From positions 71,229,906 to 71,293,905 of the forward strand of contig NC_134707.1 in NCBI RefSeq assembly GCF_043290135.1: 64,000 nucleotides of DNA, read 5' to 3'. Of the stretch, positions 32,393 to 42,447 are shown in pieces. The DNA is from Rhipicephalus microplus. Its lineage: Eukaryota > Arthropoda > Arachnida > Ixodida > Ixodidae. Both the position numbers and the translations under genes were made by a program. How positions within the stretch are numbered: the first letter of the stretch is position 1; every line of letters begins with the position of its first letter. The notes beneath the pieces were generated by a model, which was not told the DNA's origin, searched no databases, and saw only the letters and a list, made by a program, of their open reading frames with translations.

Positions 32393-32527
32393 GAGACAGT
32401 ACCTGACAGACTAGGCAGCATTGGCAGGAGGTGCTTGCGTCCCTCTGTAATAAAGCGTATGTGGATACCGCGGCTAAGAAATCGGTCCTTGCACGCCAGG
32501 CAGAGAAGTTTCCGGTCCAATCAATGA

Positions 32528-32620
32528 TCCCGGTGCCTGGACGGTATGGGTGGTGGCGCGCACATGTAATCCAGCCTTGTTGGAGCCGCGACCTCGTATC
32601 ATGCCCTCCCCACCTCCTAC
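32528..32620 (+). ncRNA. SRP-RNA (7SL) Alu-domain-like segment 3
   Basis: Best of the three: GTGCCTGGACGGT, then GGTGGTGGCGCGC, then ATGTAATCCAGCCTTGTTGGAGC. The TGTAATCC element corresponds to the conserved SRP9/14-binding U-turn of the 7SL Alu domain. The GGGTGGTGGCGCGC block is shared with segment 1, 385 bp upstream. Confidence 0.35.
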
Positions 32621-32648
32621 AGGTCCACCACGGGCAACGTGTGAGTGG

Positions 32649-32754
32649 ACGATAGTTATAGCACGAGAACAAAACGACGACAAAGAGACAATAAGGACAC
32701 GAAGGACCTTCTTGTCTCTGTGTTGTCGTTTTGTTCTCGTACTATAACTATCGT
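32649..32754. repeat. Long foldback: 48-bp inverted arms, 10-base loop
   Basis: Arms 32,649-32,696 and 32,707-32,754 pair with about 4 mismatches. AACTAGCCCAA follows at 32,766-32,776, the same motif and nearly the same spacing as after the foldback at 15,587. Confidence 0.92.
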
Positions 32755-33099
32755 CATGCCATACCAACTAGCCCAAGCTGGCACACATCTAAGTTTGAGT
32801 GGAGTCGAATGCTCACACGGCTAAGAGGGAGGGAACAGTGGGTAGTCCACTTCGCCTCCACGGTTCTCGAATAGAGCTTCCCGCTGGCGTGGCGTTGCAA
32901 CGCTGATGGTGGCACCCCAGGGTCGCTTGTCTTTGTTGGCGTCAGTGCGCGGAGCACGGCGCTGGGCTTGCGACGCATAGAGGCTTGGCTATTTTGACAA
33001 TGGAACATTCAATAGAAAACTGCCGCCGAGTGGCGGCGGTACCAAGGCACCTGCTTGGTACCATTGGTAGACAAGAAACGCGCTGCTTCAGAGTACTCT

Positions 33100-34690
33100 A
33101 TATGCTCCATTATTTTGCTACAGACACTGGTGATAGATATGGGCGGTAATGGTTAGGAGATGACCGATTACCTCTTTTGAAGACGGGGACGACTTTCCCG
33201 ATTCGCCAGTCCTCTGGAGCTGAACATGAATCTAATAATTGCTGAAATATTAGCGATAATATGATACTGGTTACATGTCTTGTGTTTTTGAGCGTTTTGA
33301 AATAGATACCAGCAGTTCCAGCCACTGATGAGTTTTTTGAGTTGTCGATGATATTCACAATGCCACTTGGACAAAAGACAATAGAAATCATGAGCAAATG
33401 CGCGTAGGGCGAATATGAAAGAAGCGTCTGAGTGAATCACACGTGAAAACCAAGCAAAACGTATTGTATATTACAATAGCGACATCCTCTTTGGCAATGA
33501 GACAACCATCAGAATCGATTAGCGAAATACCATTCGTTTCTTCGGGTTCAATATTTTTCAGAACTGTTTAGGATTGTTGTGCAGCAAAGAAGGTAGCATG
33601 GTCCCGTAAAAGTGACTTTTGACGTGCGTGATTTAAGGTAAATAATTTTTAGCTGCAGTGAAATACTTCGCCCAAGCTGAGTTTGAATTGCAACACTTAG
33701 CAGATCGGAATAATGTTTTTTTCTTAGTGTGGGGTTTCTTTGGTTTAACGTTAAACCACGGGGACTGTGCTCGCTCTTTAACAAGAATAGAGGGGATATA
33801 TTTTGTGGTTAGACGTAAGATGTCATTTTTAAACGTTGACTGGTTAAATTCGATAGAGCGCGATTGATAGTGACTTTCGAATTCAACACAAAAGACAGCT
33901 AACTCGTCAGTCATAGAAGCGTAGTCACCTTTGTCATACAACATCGAGGTTTTTATAGTTGTTTTTTTTAATTATAATTATATACCTAGTCTAGGTGCCA
34001 CGAACTGATCACTCAGTGGTGGGAGATAAGACAATGAACAACAGATGTCGGCGTGTGTTGTAAAAAGTAGGTCGAGAATGTTTGAAGAATGAGTTGAAAT
34101 GCGTGTCGGCTGAGTATATAGTTTAGATAGACCAAATGTGAGACATGTGTTCAGGAAATCACTTTCGATGCTATTTCTTGATAGCGTGACTGCTTTCTTA
34201 GACCAGTCGATCAAAGGAAAGTTCAAATCACCGATGATAAAGATGGGAGAGTTAGGATAGGCTCCCTTTATAGTTTGCGAGCATACATGGAAGCTTCTAT
34301 TGAACGAGCTGGCCCTATTAGGTGGTTGATAACAGACACCGATAAGCATACGCGGCAATGTAACATTACGACATATCCAAAAGAATTCTAGATTTTATGA
34401 TACGTTCTCTAGATGCTACTTTCTCGCCTGCAAAGCAAATTTCCGTTAGCAGCAATAACAACGCCGCCACCCCGTGAGCCGTCAGGTCTATCTTTACAAA
34501 AATATCAAAATTATGAAATGCTGGTAACAACTCAGAATCTAGGACAGACGAGTTAAGCCACGTTTCGGTTAGTAAGACTACATCGAGGATGAGGAAATGA
34601 GGCTACAAAGCTAATCACTCTAGAGTATCAAACTAGGATATTTGTGTATAGAAATGACAAGAGCGATCAGCACGGGCTACTCAGATCATT
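33100..34690 (-). pseudogene. LINE-D: non-LTR retrotransposon, endonuclease to start of RT
   Basis: Minus-strand LINE fragment. 34,358-33,978 is an AP-type endonuclease end: LIGVCYQPPN, FIIGDLNFPLIDW, LDLLFTT, then SDQFV where the family has SDH. 33,944-33,633 is the linker (LTTKYIPSILVKERAQSPWF...). 33,440-33,110 is the start of RT: GIYFKTLKNT, IFQQLLDSCSAPEDWRIGKVVPVFKRGNRSSPNHYRP. The copy ends before the catalytic YxDD box, so it is cut at its 3' side, which is unusual for LINE truncation and implies a later deletion or rearrangement. Several frame changes are present. Confidence 0.82.
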
Positions 34691-34814
34691 TCGTTTTGTA
34701 ACCGGGCGCTAGGACAAACGCTCAATGACCTTTTGCGCCGTATGGTCATAAATATAGTTTTTGGTATTACAATAAAGGGCGTCGTATCAGAGCTTAAGTC
34801 TAGTTTACGAGCCC

Positions 34815-34839
34815 ATATATATATATATATATATATATT
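34815..34839. repeat. (TA)n microsatellite
   Basis: Short TA run directly before the SINE unit at 34,840. Confidence 0.92.
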
Positions 34840-35340
34840 TCCTTATACCTTCCTACCTTCCTTGGCATCATTGTCGGTTAGATCTCATTAAAATAGTGTA
34901 AAACACGAAAAACGAGCCCTTAAGTATATACATGTTTCCCTTATTCATTAACAAGGGTCTCGTACTGTACAGGCGTGTTGCCTTTAGGTTGTATACGAGA
35001 GAATATTGGTCAGCTGCCAGTTAGTAATAAGTTCACGTGCTACGTGACGCCGAACAGGCTCATAAAGAGTGTGCCACACTCGCCGCAATGGCTACAGATG
35101 GCGCTGACTGACACTCCCACGTTTAAATTGACATAGATACCCAATAATGTGGCTGGGGGGATGGCTGTCGTGGTAGCTTAGTGATAGAGCATCGAACGCG
35201 TTATTCGAAGGTCGCAGGTTCGAATCCTGCCCACTGCAAGTTATCTTTACACCCACCTTTCCTTTTCTCATTTACATTACAATTGGCCTAATAACTTCCC
35301 CTATACCTTCCTTGGCATTATTGTCTGTTAGATCTCATTC
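34840..35340 (+). repeat. tRNA-derived SINE unit with tail at both ends
   Basis: Plus-strand unit of the family arrayed at 30,945-32,125. It has a tail copy (CTTCCTTGGCATCATTGTC...TTAGATCTCATT, 34,856-34,890), a body, a tRNA head with TGGTAGCTTAGTGATAGAGCATC (35,171-35,193) and a perfect B box GGTTCGAATCC (35,217-35,227), then a second tail ending TTGTCTGTTAGATCTCATT at 35,340. The duplicated tail means this is one full period of the tandem unit, or a recombined tandem. Confidence 0.85.
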
Positions 35341-35386
35341 TATATATATAAATATATATATATACATATATATATAAGTATATTTA
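35341..35386. repeat. (TA)n-rich microsatellite
   Basis: TA-rich run between the SINE and the E3-family LTR at 35,391. Confidence 0.92.
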
Positions 35387-35390
35387 TGTG

Positions 35391-35498
35391 TGTGACGCTA
35401 TGATGAAAGGGCGACGAAGCCTAGCTCATACCCCATGTTTATTCCATACTGCACTTCTTCCTTCTCTGCCTCTACCGACCATCGCTTCATACGTCACA
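35391..35498 (-). repeat. E3b 3' LTR (108 bp)
   Basis: Diverged relative of the E3 LTRs, with TG...CA ends. Confidence 0.85.
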
Positions 35499-35655
35499 CG
35501 ATTCCCCCTCCCCCCGAAAGATGGCACTGGGTACAAACTATAACAAATTAAAGAAGTGAATGAACAAAACAATGCCCAAATTCACAGTTTCACGTCCAGA
35601 CGAAGTTCCACAATCTCACTAAATATTCAAGGCTGATTAAGCAGTCCGATGAATT

Positions 35656-36184
35656 TTATGACAACTCTGGTGGGCGCGGTTGACTGTTGCGTTCTGGCCA
35701 ACTGAAGCACGCCTTGAACGTAGAAATTACTGATGACACAGCGATTCTTGTCATGAATGAACAAGGGTTGAAGTACTTGTAGCATTTGAGAGTCGGATGT
35801 CGTAGGCACGAAGTTCTCCGTCGTAGACACCGCTTTCTGTGTCGTGGCTGAGACAGAACGAGTGCTTGCAGCCTGCATGTGCGAGAACCGAAGCTGATGG
35901 TATGATGCCTTTGTTCCTTTATTGTACACGTGGTAGCTGCACGTCTTTTTCGTAACTTTCTGTGGTCTTCTCTCAGTTTGTTGAATCGTAGACACGGCGT
36001 TGAGAACTGGTGCAGGAAACTATGTCGACGTTGCTTTCTGCAAAGATGGCTTAGGCCTTGACTTCGTCTTTGCTTCTTTAATTGATGTTGTCTCTGATGA
36101 TCTTTCAGCCACAACTGTACTCGTGAGGAGGTTTCACTTGATCGTTGTTCTTGTTCGAGTAGCCGTTGCAGTTCTTGGAGTTCG
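35656..36184 (-). pseudogene. E3b gag-like C-terminal region
   Basis: Open minus-strand frame that continues into the neighbouring minisatellite, so its nominal Met at 36,267 is not original. From 36,184 it reads DELQELQRLLEQEQRSSE, a basic Gln/Arg-rich stretch (KKQRRSQGLSHLCRKQRRH, RKLRKRRA), then a C-terminus that aligns with E3: LSQPR..R..RR, CYK...PCSF, SS..STF.A and PERNSQPRPPE. The stop is TAA here and TAG in E3 at the same alignment point. The capsid part is missing. It may be coding, or a shared 3' noncoding region that happens to be open. Confidence 0.55.
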
Positions 36185-36729
36185 TCCCTACTGAAAAGTT
36201 CCGTATGAAATCTTACGGAAAATATATGGACTCCGTAACATTTCCTTATGCTACATACGGAAAACATATGGAGTTTTATGGAAATATACGGAAGTTGTTT
36301 GGCATTTACGGAAAGCTTGTTATGGAGTATATGGAAGGATAAGGAAATTGTATGGCGTATACGGAAGGCTTTTTATGGAGTACACAGAAAGATAAGGAAA
36401 ATGTATGGCATATATGGAAAGCTTTTTATGGAGTATATAGAAGGATAAGGAAGTTTTATGGCGTGGATGGAGTGAGTTTTATGGAAAATATGGAAAGATA
36501 AGGAAACTTATGGAGCATACGGAGAGTTCATTATGGAAGATATGGGAGGATAAGGAAAGTGTATGGAGTGTACAGAAGCTTTCATAAGGAAAATACAGAA
36601 TGTAAGGTCTTACGGAAATATACAGATTTTGTGAGGTGCTTACGAAAATGTGCAATAGTGTATGAAAGGAATGTGGATTGTTGCAAAAATGTGGAAACTC
36701 TACAGTTGTTGTCACATTTTCAGCAGGAA
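36185..36729. mobile_element. Candidate non-autonomous DNA transposon containing a minisatellite
   Basis: Left end TCCCTACTGAAAAG (36,185-36,198) and right end TTTTCAGCAGGAA (36,717-36,729) are imperfect inverted repeats (about 13 of 16 bases). The interior is mostly a ~53-bp tandem repeat. The left terminus recurs, inverted, at 50,857-50,877 with 20 of 21 bases matching. No target duplication is evident and no transposase is encoded. Confidence 0.5.
36207..36600 (+). repeat. ~53-bp minisatellite, about 7 units
   Basis: The ATGGAG/ATGGAA landmark recurs at 36,268, 36,322, 36,375, 36,428, 36,481 and 36,533 (steps 54, 53, 53, 53, 52). Units look like TATGGAGTATAT, GGAAGGATAAGGAA, TGTATGGCGTATACGGAA. 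The period is not a multiple of three, so the frames open across it are not a protein repeat. Confidence 0.9.
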
Positions 36730-38275
36730 ATCCGAGCTCTATAATGTTATAAATGAATGCACAGTGACATATATAGTACAAAAGGATAACGCAGGCTAGT
36801 CTGTGTTGTCAGTCACCACTGTTCGCCCTTTTCCAGAATGAATACAACTTCTGCAGATGACCAGGTGCTAAAGTCTGTCACTCGGAAAATGTGTCATTCA
36901 CAAGGAATGACAATAACTGTCATTTTACTTGCATGCTGTCACACGAAAACAAATCAAGCAAGAAAAGCATAACTTCAAGGGCTCGTTTTTTGGTAGAAAC
37001 AATAATAATTAGAACTAAATTCAATGTGAATGAACTTGTCAATATTAATGAAACTGTTCTCGTTAACATTGGCAAAGAGAAATGTCGTTTTAAAATATCG
37101 ACCATGAGCTTAGCTCGCCTGAGCACCGACAAAAGAAATGAAAATCTATAAAAACTGATTGCATGTAGCCTAAAAATAATTTTTTATTGATAGTATATGT
37201 GCTCCTACAATATGAATACAGCTATACACAACTTGCCACAGCTTCACGACAGAAACGAGGTAGGGGCAGAGGGAGTGGTCAGAAAAATAATTAAGTATGA
37301 GAGCACAACTGATATGTACGGGCACTTAATGGTGCTTATCATTGATGCACGGATGGTCGTGTATAGAGCTGGGTCGTTTTGAGATCTTCAAAAGCATTGT
37401 TTCAGACCACCATGCAGATTACGCTTCAATTGTAGTGCTACATAAGACACAACTTATGGGCCAGCTTTAATGAATAAGAATATTATAGGTTAAACAAATG
37501 CTTTAAAATATATTATATCATGGCTGCATGGACGCATACAAGCTATGTAAAGCGCAATAAAGTGAGGACGCATGAGCTTCTCTTGATGCTTCAGTTCTAC
37601 ATAGATGCTTCAACTGCACGTGCTGCAAAGAAATTTAACCAATGTCTGTATGTGCAACATTGTCCATTTTAAACTATCTATATGTATATATAAAATTCCT
37701 ACTGCGGGTTAAGCTCCGTAGCACTCCATATCTCTTCCTTTTATTAAGGGCAATTTTTCAAACAATCAACATTATTAATTTTCTGTCTCATGACTTCGTG
37801 CCCGCAATTCTTCGTTTGGCTCGATCACAATTGTGCAGCCCTTATTTTGGAGGAATCAAAAAACATCAACCAAAATATATTTTGGAACTGCTTCTCGGTG
37901 ATATTGCCTTCCCTCAACTGCCACAGCTTGAGATGAGTCATATAGCAAGTCTCGCGCATACCTAGGGCCTACCCTTGAAGAAACTGATCCGGCTGTGAAA
38001 TGCTCAGTTTTTTCTCAAATAAACTTTTTGGTTTGAGTTTTCTCAGTTCTCGAGTCCCTTCACAATCAAGCAGACCCAATGGTACCCTTAGTCCTAATTG
38101 TGTTATACTATGAAATAAATAAAAAATTAATAATGAAAATAAAAATACTAATAACTGTTGTGCAAAAAACACAGTCTCACATACGTACTTGAACGCAATA
38201 TTGCTTTTATTTTGTTTTATAACCTAAGGCATTAGAAAAGATAGCAGTACAATAAAAACGTTGAAAAAAAAACCT
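36730..38275. other. No recognised gene
   Basis: AT-rich. Frames up to 107 codons (37,642-37,965) have no recognisable domain. Confidence 0.5.
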
Positions 38276-38368
38276 TAGATTTGGCGGGACTCGAACCTGC
38301 GCCACTCAGTTGTGCTCGCGCACGTGATCTGAGTGCGTTAACTTGCTAAGCTATTCGCGCTGAGCAGT
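38276..38368 (-). repeat. tRNA-like sequence (SINE head or tRNA pseudogene)
   Basis: On the minus strand it reads AATAGCTTAGCAAGTTAACGCACTC (A-box type) and later GGTTCGAGTCC (exact B-box type), spaced about 60 bases apart. The acceptor ends do not pair, so it is not an intact tRNA gene. Confidence 0.55.
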
Positions 38369-39180
38369 ACACTTGAGTTTGAGTTATGTATATAAATTTG
38401 CTTTTCACACGCTATGTGTTGGCATATTTATGTACGATATGCGATCGTATCTATTGTTGTGTGCATATGTTTTGTGATTGTATATACGTCACATGCTTTT
38501 CGCATGTCTTTCAACTATAGATTGCTGCCCCGCCGCGGATGAAAACAAGTATTTTTACACCCACACACAAGCTTGAGCAGTTGAAGGTTGTTTCCCGGGG
38601 CTCTCTTGTGATTGAGTCGGCCACCACAGGGAATTAGAGTGATACGCCATTAATCCCTGCATCTAGCTGTATTCCACTTAGTAGCTCTATCGCTTGATGA
38701 CAAATCGAGCGCGGGGCGCGACGCTATTGCGCACGACCATGCCTCGCGTAGTGGCGACATCAGCTGATTGCGCCGGCCGGCTTGCTTCGATTTGCTTCAG
38801 AGCAAAGAAATGTCATACCTTGAAAGATTGCGTACTGCACTATGTCAAAATGTTACTGCTTTGTAGCCATCCTATGATTCATTGAGAATTGATAACTCTG
38901 ATATCACTACTGTAGAGCTTTGCGTCGGCGACACGCACCGAACGTGAAACCGCGCTACGTCTGTCATAGAAGCAGTAGGAGGCTGTCGTCTGCTAGAACA
39001 AAAACAAAACAAAGACCGACCTGCGAAAATATTCATAAGTTGTAACTTGTTTTTTGAATAACCGTTTATCACTTTAAGCTATTTTGCCAGATAACATACA
39101 TTTTTTTCAGTTTATAGCAGCGACAGATGTTTTTTTTTTATTTTCCTCACACAGATATCCAAGCCAAATCCATTCACAGC
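38369..39180. other. No recognised gene; one CpG-rich patch
   Basis: A GC-rich patch at 38,700-38,790 (GAGCGCGGGGCGCGACG) lies in otherwise AT-rich sequence. No domain was identified. Confidence 0.4.
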
Positions 39181-39600
39181 TAAAGCCACATGTTGTTTGT
39201 CTTTGTCTCCGTGGGCATGCTCTCTCATGTGTTCGCGCTGCTACACACGAGAGCACGAAATGTTAAATTTACGCAAGGAAGCGCCGTTCCTCGTTCGTGT
39301 GATGTGCTAAGATTGCGCCCTATTCCCGCGGTTGTTCGAGTGCGGATCAAGTGCGAGTCGTCCAAGGAATCGGCGGGTTGGGCGGGCGCTCGAACGACTC
39401 CGAGGTGACGGCTGACGCCTGTGGTTGCTTCCCTCAGGGCAGTGTGAAAGAAACTAAAGGTAAGGGGGACACTTTTTTATGTAGACCAAGTATGCCACTC
39501 AGTGCAAGTGTGTGTTTCTGCACTCGAACGAGGCGTCGTGAAACGGCAACCTTACGCGCCTTTGCGAGTGCGGTTGCCGATTTGCTTTGACAACGCTAAC
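39180..39600 (+). promoter_or_regulatory. GC/CpG-rich block, possible promoter and first exon of a host gene
   Basis: CpG density and GC content rise sharply between about 39,270 and 39,590 relative to the flanks. Within it, TTCCCTCAG followed 22 bases later by AAAGGTAAGG (about 39,430-39,470) could be an acceptor and donor, and CCGAGGTGACGG near 39,400 another donor. No recognisable protein is encoded. This is a suggestion from composition only. Confidence 0.3.
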
Positions 39601-42337
39601 GCTAGCAGAGCCATGGCGCATCGGCGCGGCCTTACTGGAGCTAATTCGAGACAACTGCGGCAACATGCATGTGTATGGTGATCGATTTTTTCATATGTGC
39701 AATGTAGTGAGGAAGACGCACACGGCGCTTGCTACGTTGTTGATTAAACGAAGCCTGCAGTGCCATTTGATGAAAAGCAGCATTTTGTTTACGTTCGCGG
39801 GCGATACAATTTGTAACTTGGCTCGATTCACCTAGCCAACCGCCTAAGTGGGTTGATTAGCATACGTTCATGGTAGAGCGTTATTATGCCCCTAAAGAGT
39901 GGCGTGTGCTTGTTAAAAGATATAATGTGTGTGCCTAGTGTAGAGAGAGAGGTGTTCGTGCAATCTGCATATGTACCTGCAAGACGCTTTTGCTTGTAAC
40001 TAATAATGTACCGGCCAGCACCTACATTCTACGCCTGACTTTAAAGAAAACTTGCATGCACAATGTGAGATTTTGTAATCTGCCAGAGTTGCTTTTTATA
40101 AAATAATACACTGCCAGCATGTTCAAAATATGTTTCGCTGCTGTGTGGCAGGGGTGCGGTTATCACGCTGTTGTGTAGTTGCTGATGCAAGCACTTATAG
40201 TTTTGATGGGTTAATATTTCTCATCTAACTCATCAGGTGTTTGGCTGTTTCAGCACAAACAAGGCAAAGAGCGAAGGAAGACGGGTAATGACAGGACCAG
40301 TGCCGACTTTTGTTTGCAGGAGAATACCCATGTTGGTGTATTTATTGTGACAGCCTTTCTGTGTTGCTTTTTTGCCCAATTTATGCAACAACACAGTTGT
40401 CAGCAATATGAGAGAGAACACTGAAATTAGCTTTTAAAGATCATGGTGACCAAATGCCTAGTAATTCACAGCACAAAGTAACAACAAAAGACATCAGTAT
40501 GATCAATGTGGACGAGTACAGTCTTGCATCTAAAAATATATTGTGCAAAATGTTGCCTAAGTAAGAAACCTCTCTATGTTTGCAAATAGTGTGACGTCAC
40601 TTCGAGCGCCGTGCCAGCCATTCCCTCCCTCTGTGCAAGGGCTTGTTGGCAAGGAAGTTGTTTGTGACGTTCCTGATAGACCACTGAGATGTATGCGATT
40701 CTAAACCTGTAGCCTAATATATACATAATCTTTTGCGCAGTTACATCGCTGCATCTGACACCTACAACTTATTTGCATATTTACATTGCTCCCTTAGGAC
40801 CTAACACACAAACTTGTTGTTTGCATTGTCACTTTATGAATATCGAGCGGTAAAGGTACTGAGTATATGTGAAACAAGAATCTCTGCTTATTACATGAAG
40901 ACATATGAGGCCTTCGATAAAACGAGTTATACCTTTATTGGGCTTGCGTACTCGTCGGGGCGATTCATACATGCAGCTTCAGCAAATGGTATCTTCCAGC
41001 CCGGTGAACATGCAATTTTTTTCTGCACACAGCGCAAACACCGAGATGTACCCACTCGCAGATGGTCGCGTCAAGTGCATATTTACCTTGACTAAAATGT
41101 CGAATCAAGTTTTTTCATCGACCGGTCCCTGCCATGAGTGCTTATGTCTTCGCAAACAAGACACATTGTTATTGACACTGCACACACCACACACAATATT
41201 TTCAGTTGAACCAATATTCTCAATACCTTTCAATGCACACTACATGCCGCAATCAACACAGTGCACATTTTTGAAGACTATGCCACTGTTCCTCGCACAG
41301 GCCACCACGTGTGTTCACATCTTCAAGATAAACAGACAGCGTGGCAAAAATTTTACCACACAGCTAGATGTTTGCTGACACATACTACAGCTAATGTCGA
41401 CATTCTAACGTGAAGTGTAAGCTTTGAAAAATTAAAACTTGCCCCAAACACCGCATGACTGTACCGGGCTGAGCCACCAGCGGGAGTGTTTTTCCAGCCA
41501 CACCTTTTACATGTGCCAGTGACATCATGCTGTGACGTACCTCGGTAGGGGCCTATCGCTACGTACTTTATGTGAATGGGGGTCCTGTTAGTGAAAGCAG
41601 GCATTGTTGATTTCGTAACTTGTTCATTCCCAACTGGACCTTCATTTGCACGAGTTGTCTGACTGATATTCAGGTGAACTTTTGTGCAATAAATTATACA
41701 GTTGGCAGTCTGTGCTTGCTCCATACTGTTGTTACTGGTGTTTCTTGTTGTTACTTTGCACTGCTCATTACTGCTCACCTACAGAAACTAGCCTATCTTG
41801 CTGCTGTTTTGGACAAGATGCAGCTGGCAAGTGCGATAGTGTTCATAACTTTAAATTCTCAAGCAAAAATTATCGTTTCATATTCAGTTAGTTGCATTCA
41901 TATCAGTACATTATAAGAAATCATTGATTAAACATTAATCCGTGTTCCTTCACATAATGCTCACAACTTTTATATCAAATTTAATGGTGTTTATAAAAAC
42001 ATGGGTTTTAGCTAAACTTCATGCTCTTTTCTTGAACAGCTGACAAAACGCTATTGAATGCTTACTTGCCATGAATTGGACTGTGTTTGAAATACGTTGC
42101 AATTCTTCACCGGACTGCCAGTACACTTCACATTGGGGGAACACTTATTAACCATGGATTGAATAATTAAGAACGGAAAGAAAGAAGCGGCAGGCCGGGA
42201 TACTTGATATTGGCATTCGTTTTGCTACCCAGCGCGTTATCATGCAAACTTCCTATAGAGTGGTTATGCGTCTAGCATGTGTGTCTGTAAACCAAGAACT
42301 TTGGGTAGAACTATATTTATCTTACAAATAGTTGCAG
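39601..42337. other. No recognised gene; possible intron
   Basis: AT-rich sequence with a 157-codon plus-strand frame (40,905-41,378) that has no recognisable domain or codon pattern. A TGACGTCA palindrome (CRE/ATF type) occurs at about 40,591. Confidence 0.4.
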
Positions 42338-42447
42338 GACTGTGGAGGCTGTAGGGCTGCTTAGGAATGGTGGAATCCCTGGACATCTGTTCAACCTTGC
42401 TCCATCAGCTCCTTGGTGTTTTCACGGCATCTTTACAGATGTGTTGG
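42338..42447 (+). CDS. Candidate host exon, 110 nt
   Basis: Bounded by ATAGTTGCAG on the left and GTGAGTAAAG on the right, both good splice-site matches. One frame is open throughout and reads TVEAVGLLRNGGIPGHLFNL, then a further 16 residues ending in FTDVL. No domain was recognised. It lies in the same orientation as the candidate exon at 45,721. The two exons' phases join only into a frame that ends at 45,831, so an intermediate exon may be missing from this model or one of the two may be spurious. Confidence 0.3.

Larger units (their letters stand above)
35391..36184 (-). mobile_element. E3b: truncated copy of the gag-only LTR family
   Basis: The 3' LTR (35,391-35,498) starts TG, ends CA and is recognisably the E3 LTR (GACGCTATGATGAA, CACTTCTTCCTTCTC, CCATCGCT, CATACGTCACA). 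The same purine tract follows. The internal part matches the 3' part of E3 and is cut off at 36,184, where an unrelated minisatellite element starts. No 5' LTR is seen. Confidence 0.82.

Noticed and set aside
36185..36198. Helitron 5' terminus
   Set aside because: It starts TC, but the A/T insertion context and a CTRR 3' end with hairpin were not found. Imperfect inverted termini fit a TIR-type element at least as well.
36248..36448. ORF with apparent internal peptide repeats
   Set aside because: It crosses the 53-bp minisatellite. The period is not divisible by three, so frames shift between units and no protein repeat is conserved.
36207..36600. CRISPR-like array
   Set aside because: Units are contiguous and diverged, without constant repeats separated by unique spacers, and the DNA is animal. 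It is a minisatellite.
38276..38368. Intact tRNA gene
   Set aside because: A-box and B-box sequences are present but the acceptor arm ends do not pair and the T-stem has a mismatch, so it is a tRNA-derived repeat or pseudogene.
40585..40600. CRE-type TGACGTCA promoter element
   Set aside because: A single 8-base palindrome is expected by chance at this window length, and no transcription start is supported nearby.
40905..41378. 157-codon plus-strand ORF
   Set aside because: It has no recognisable domain, compositional coding signal or splice context. Length alone is not convincing in this window.
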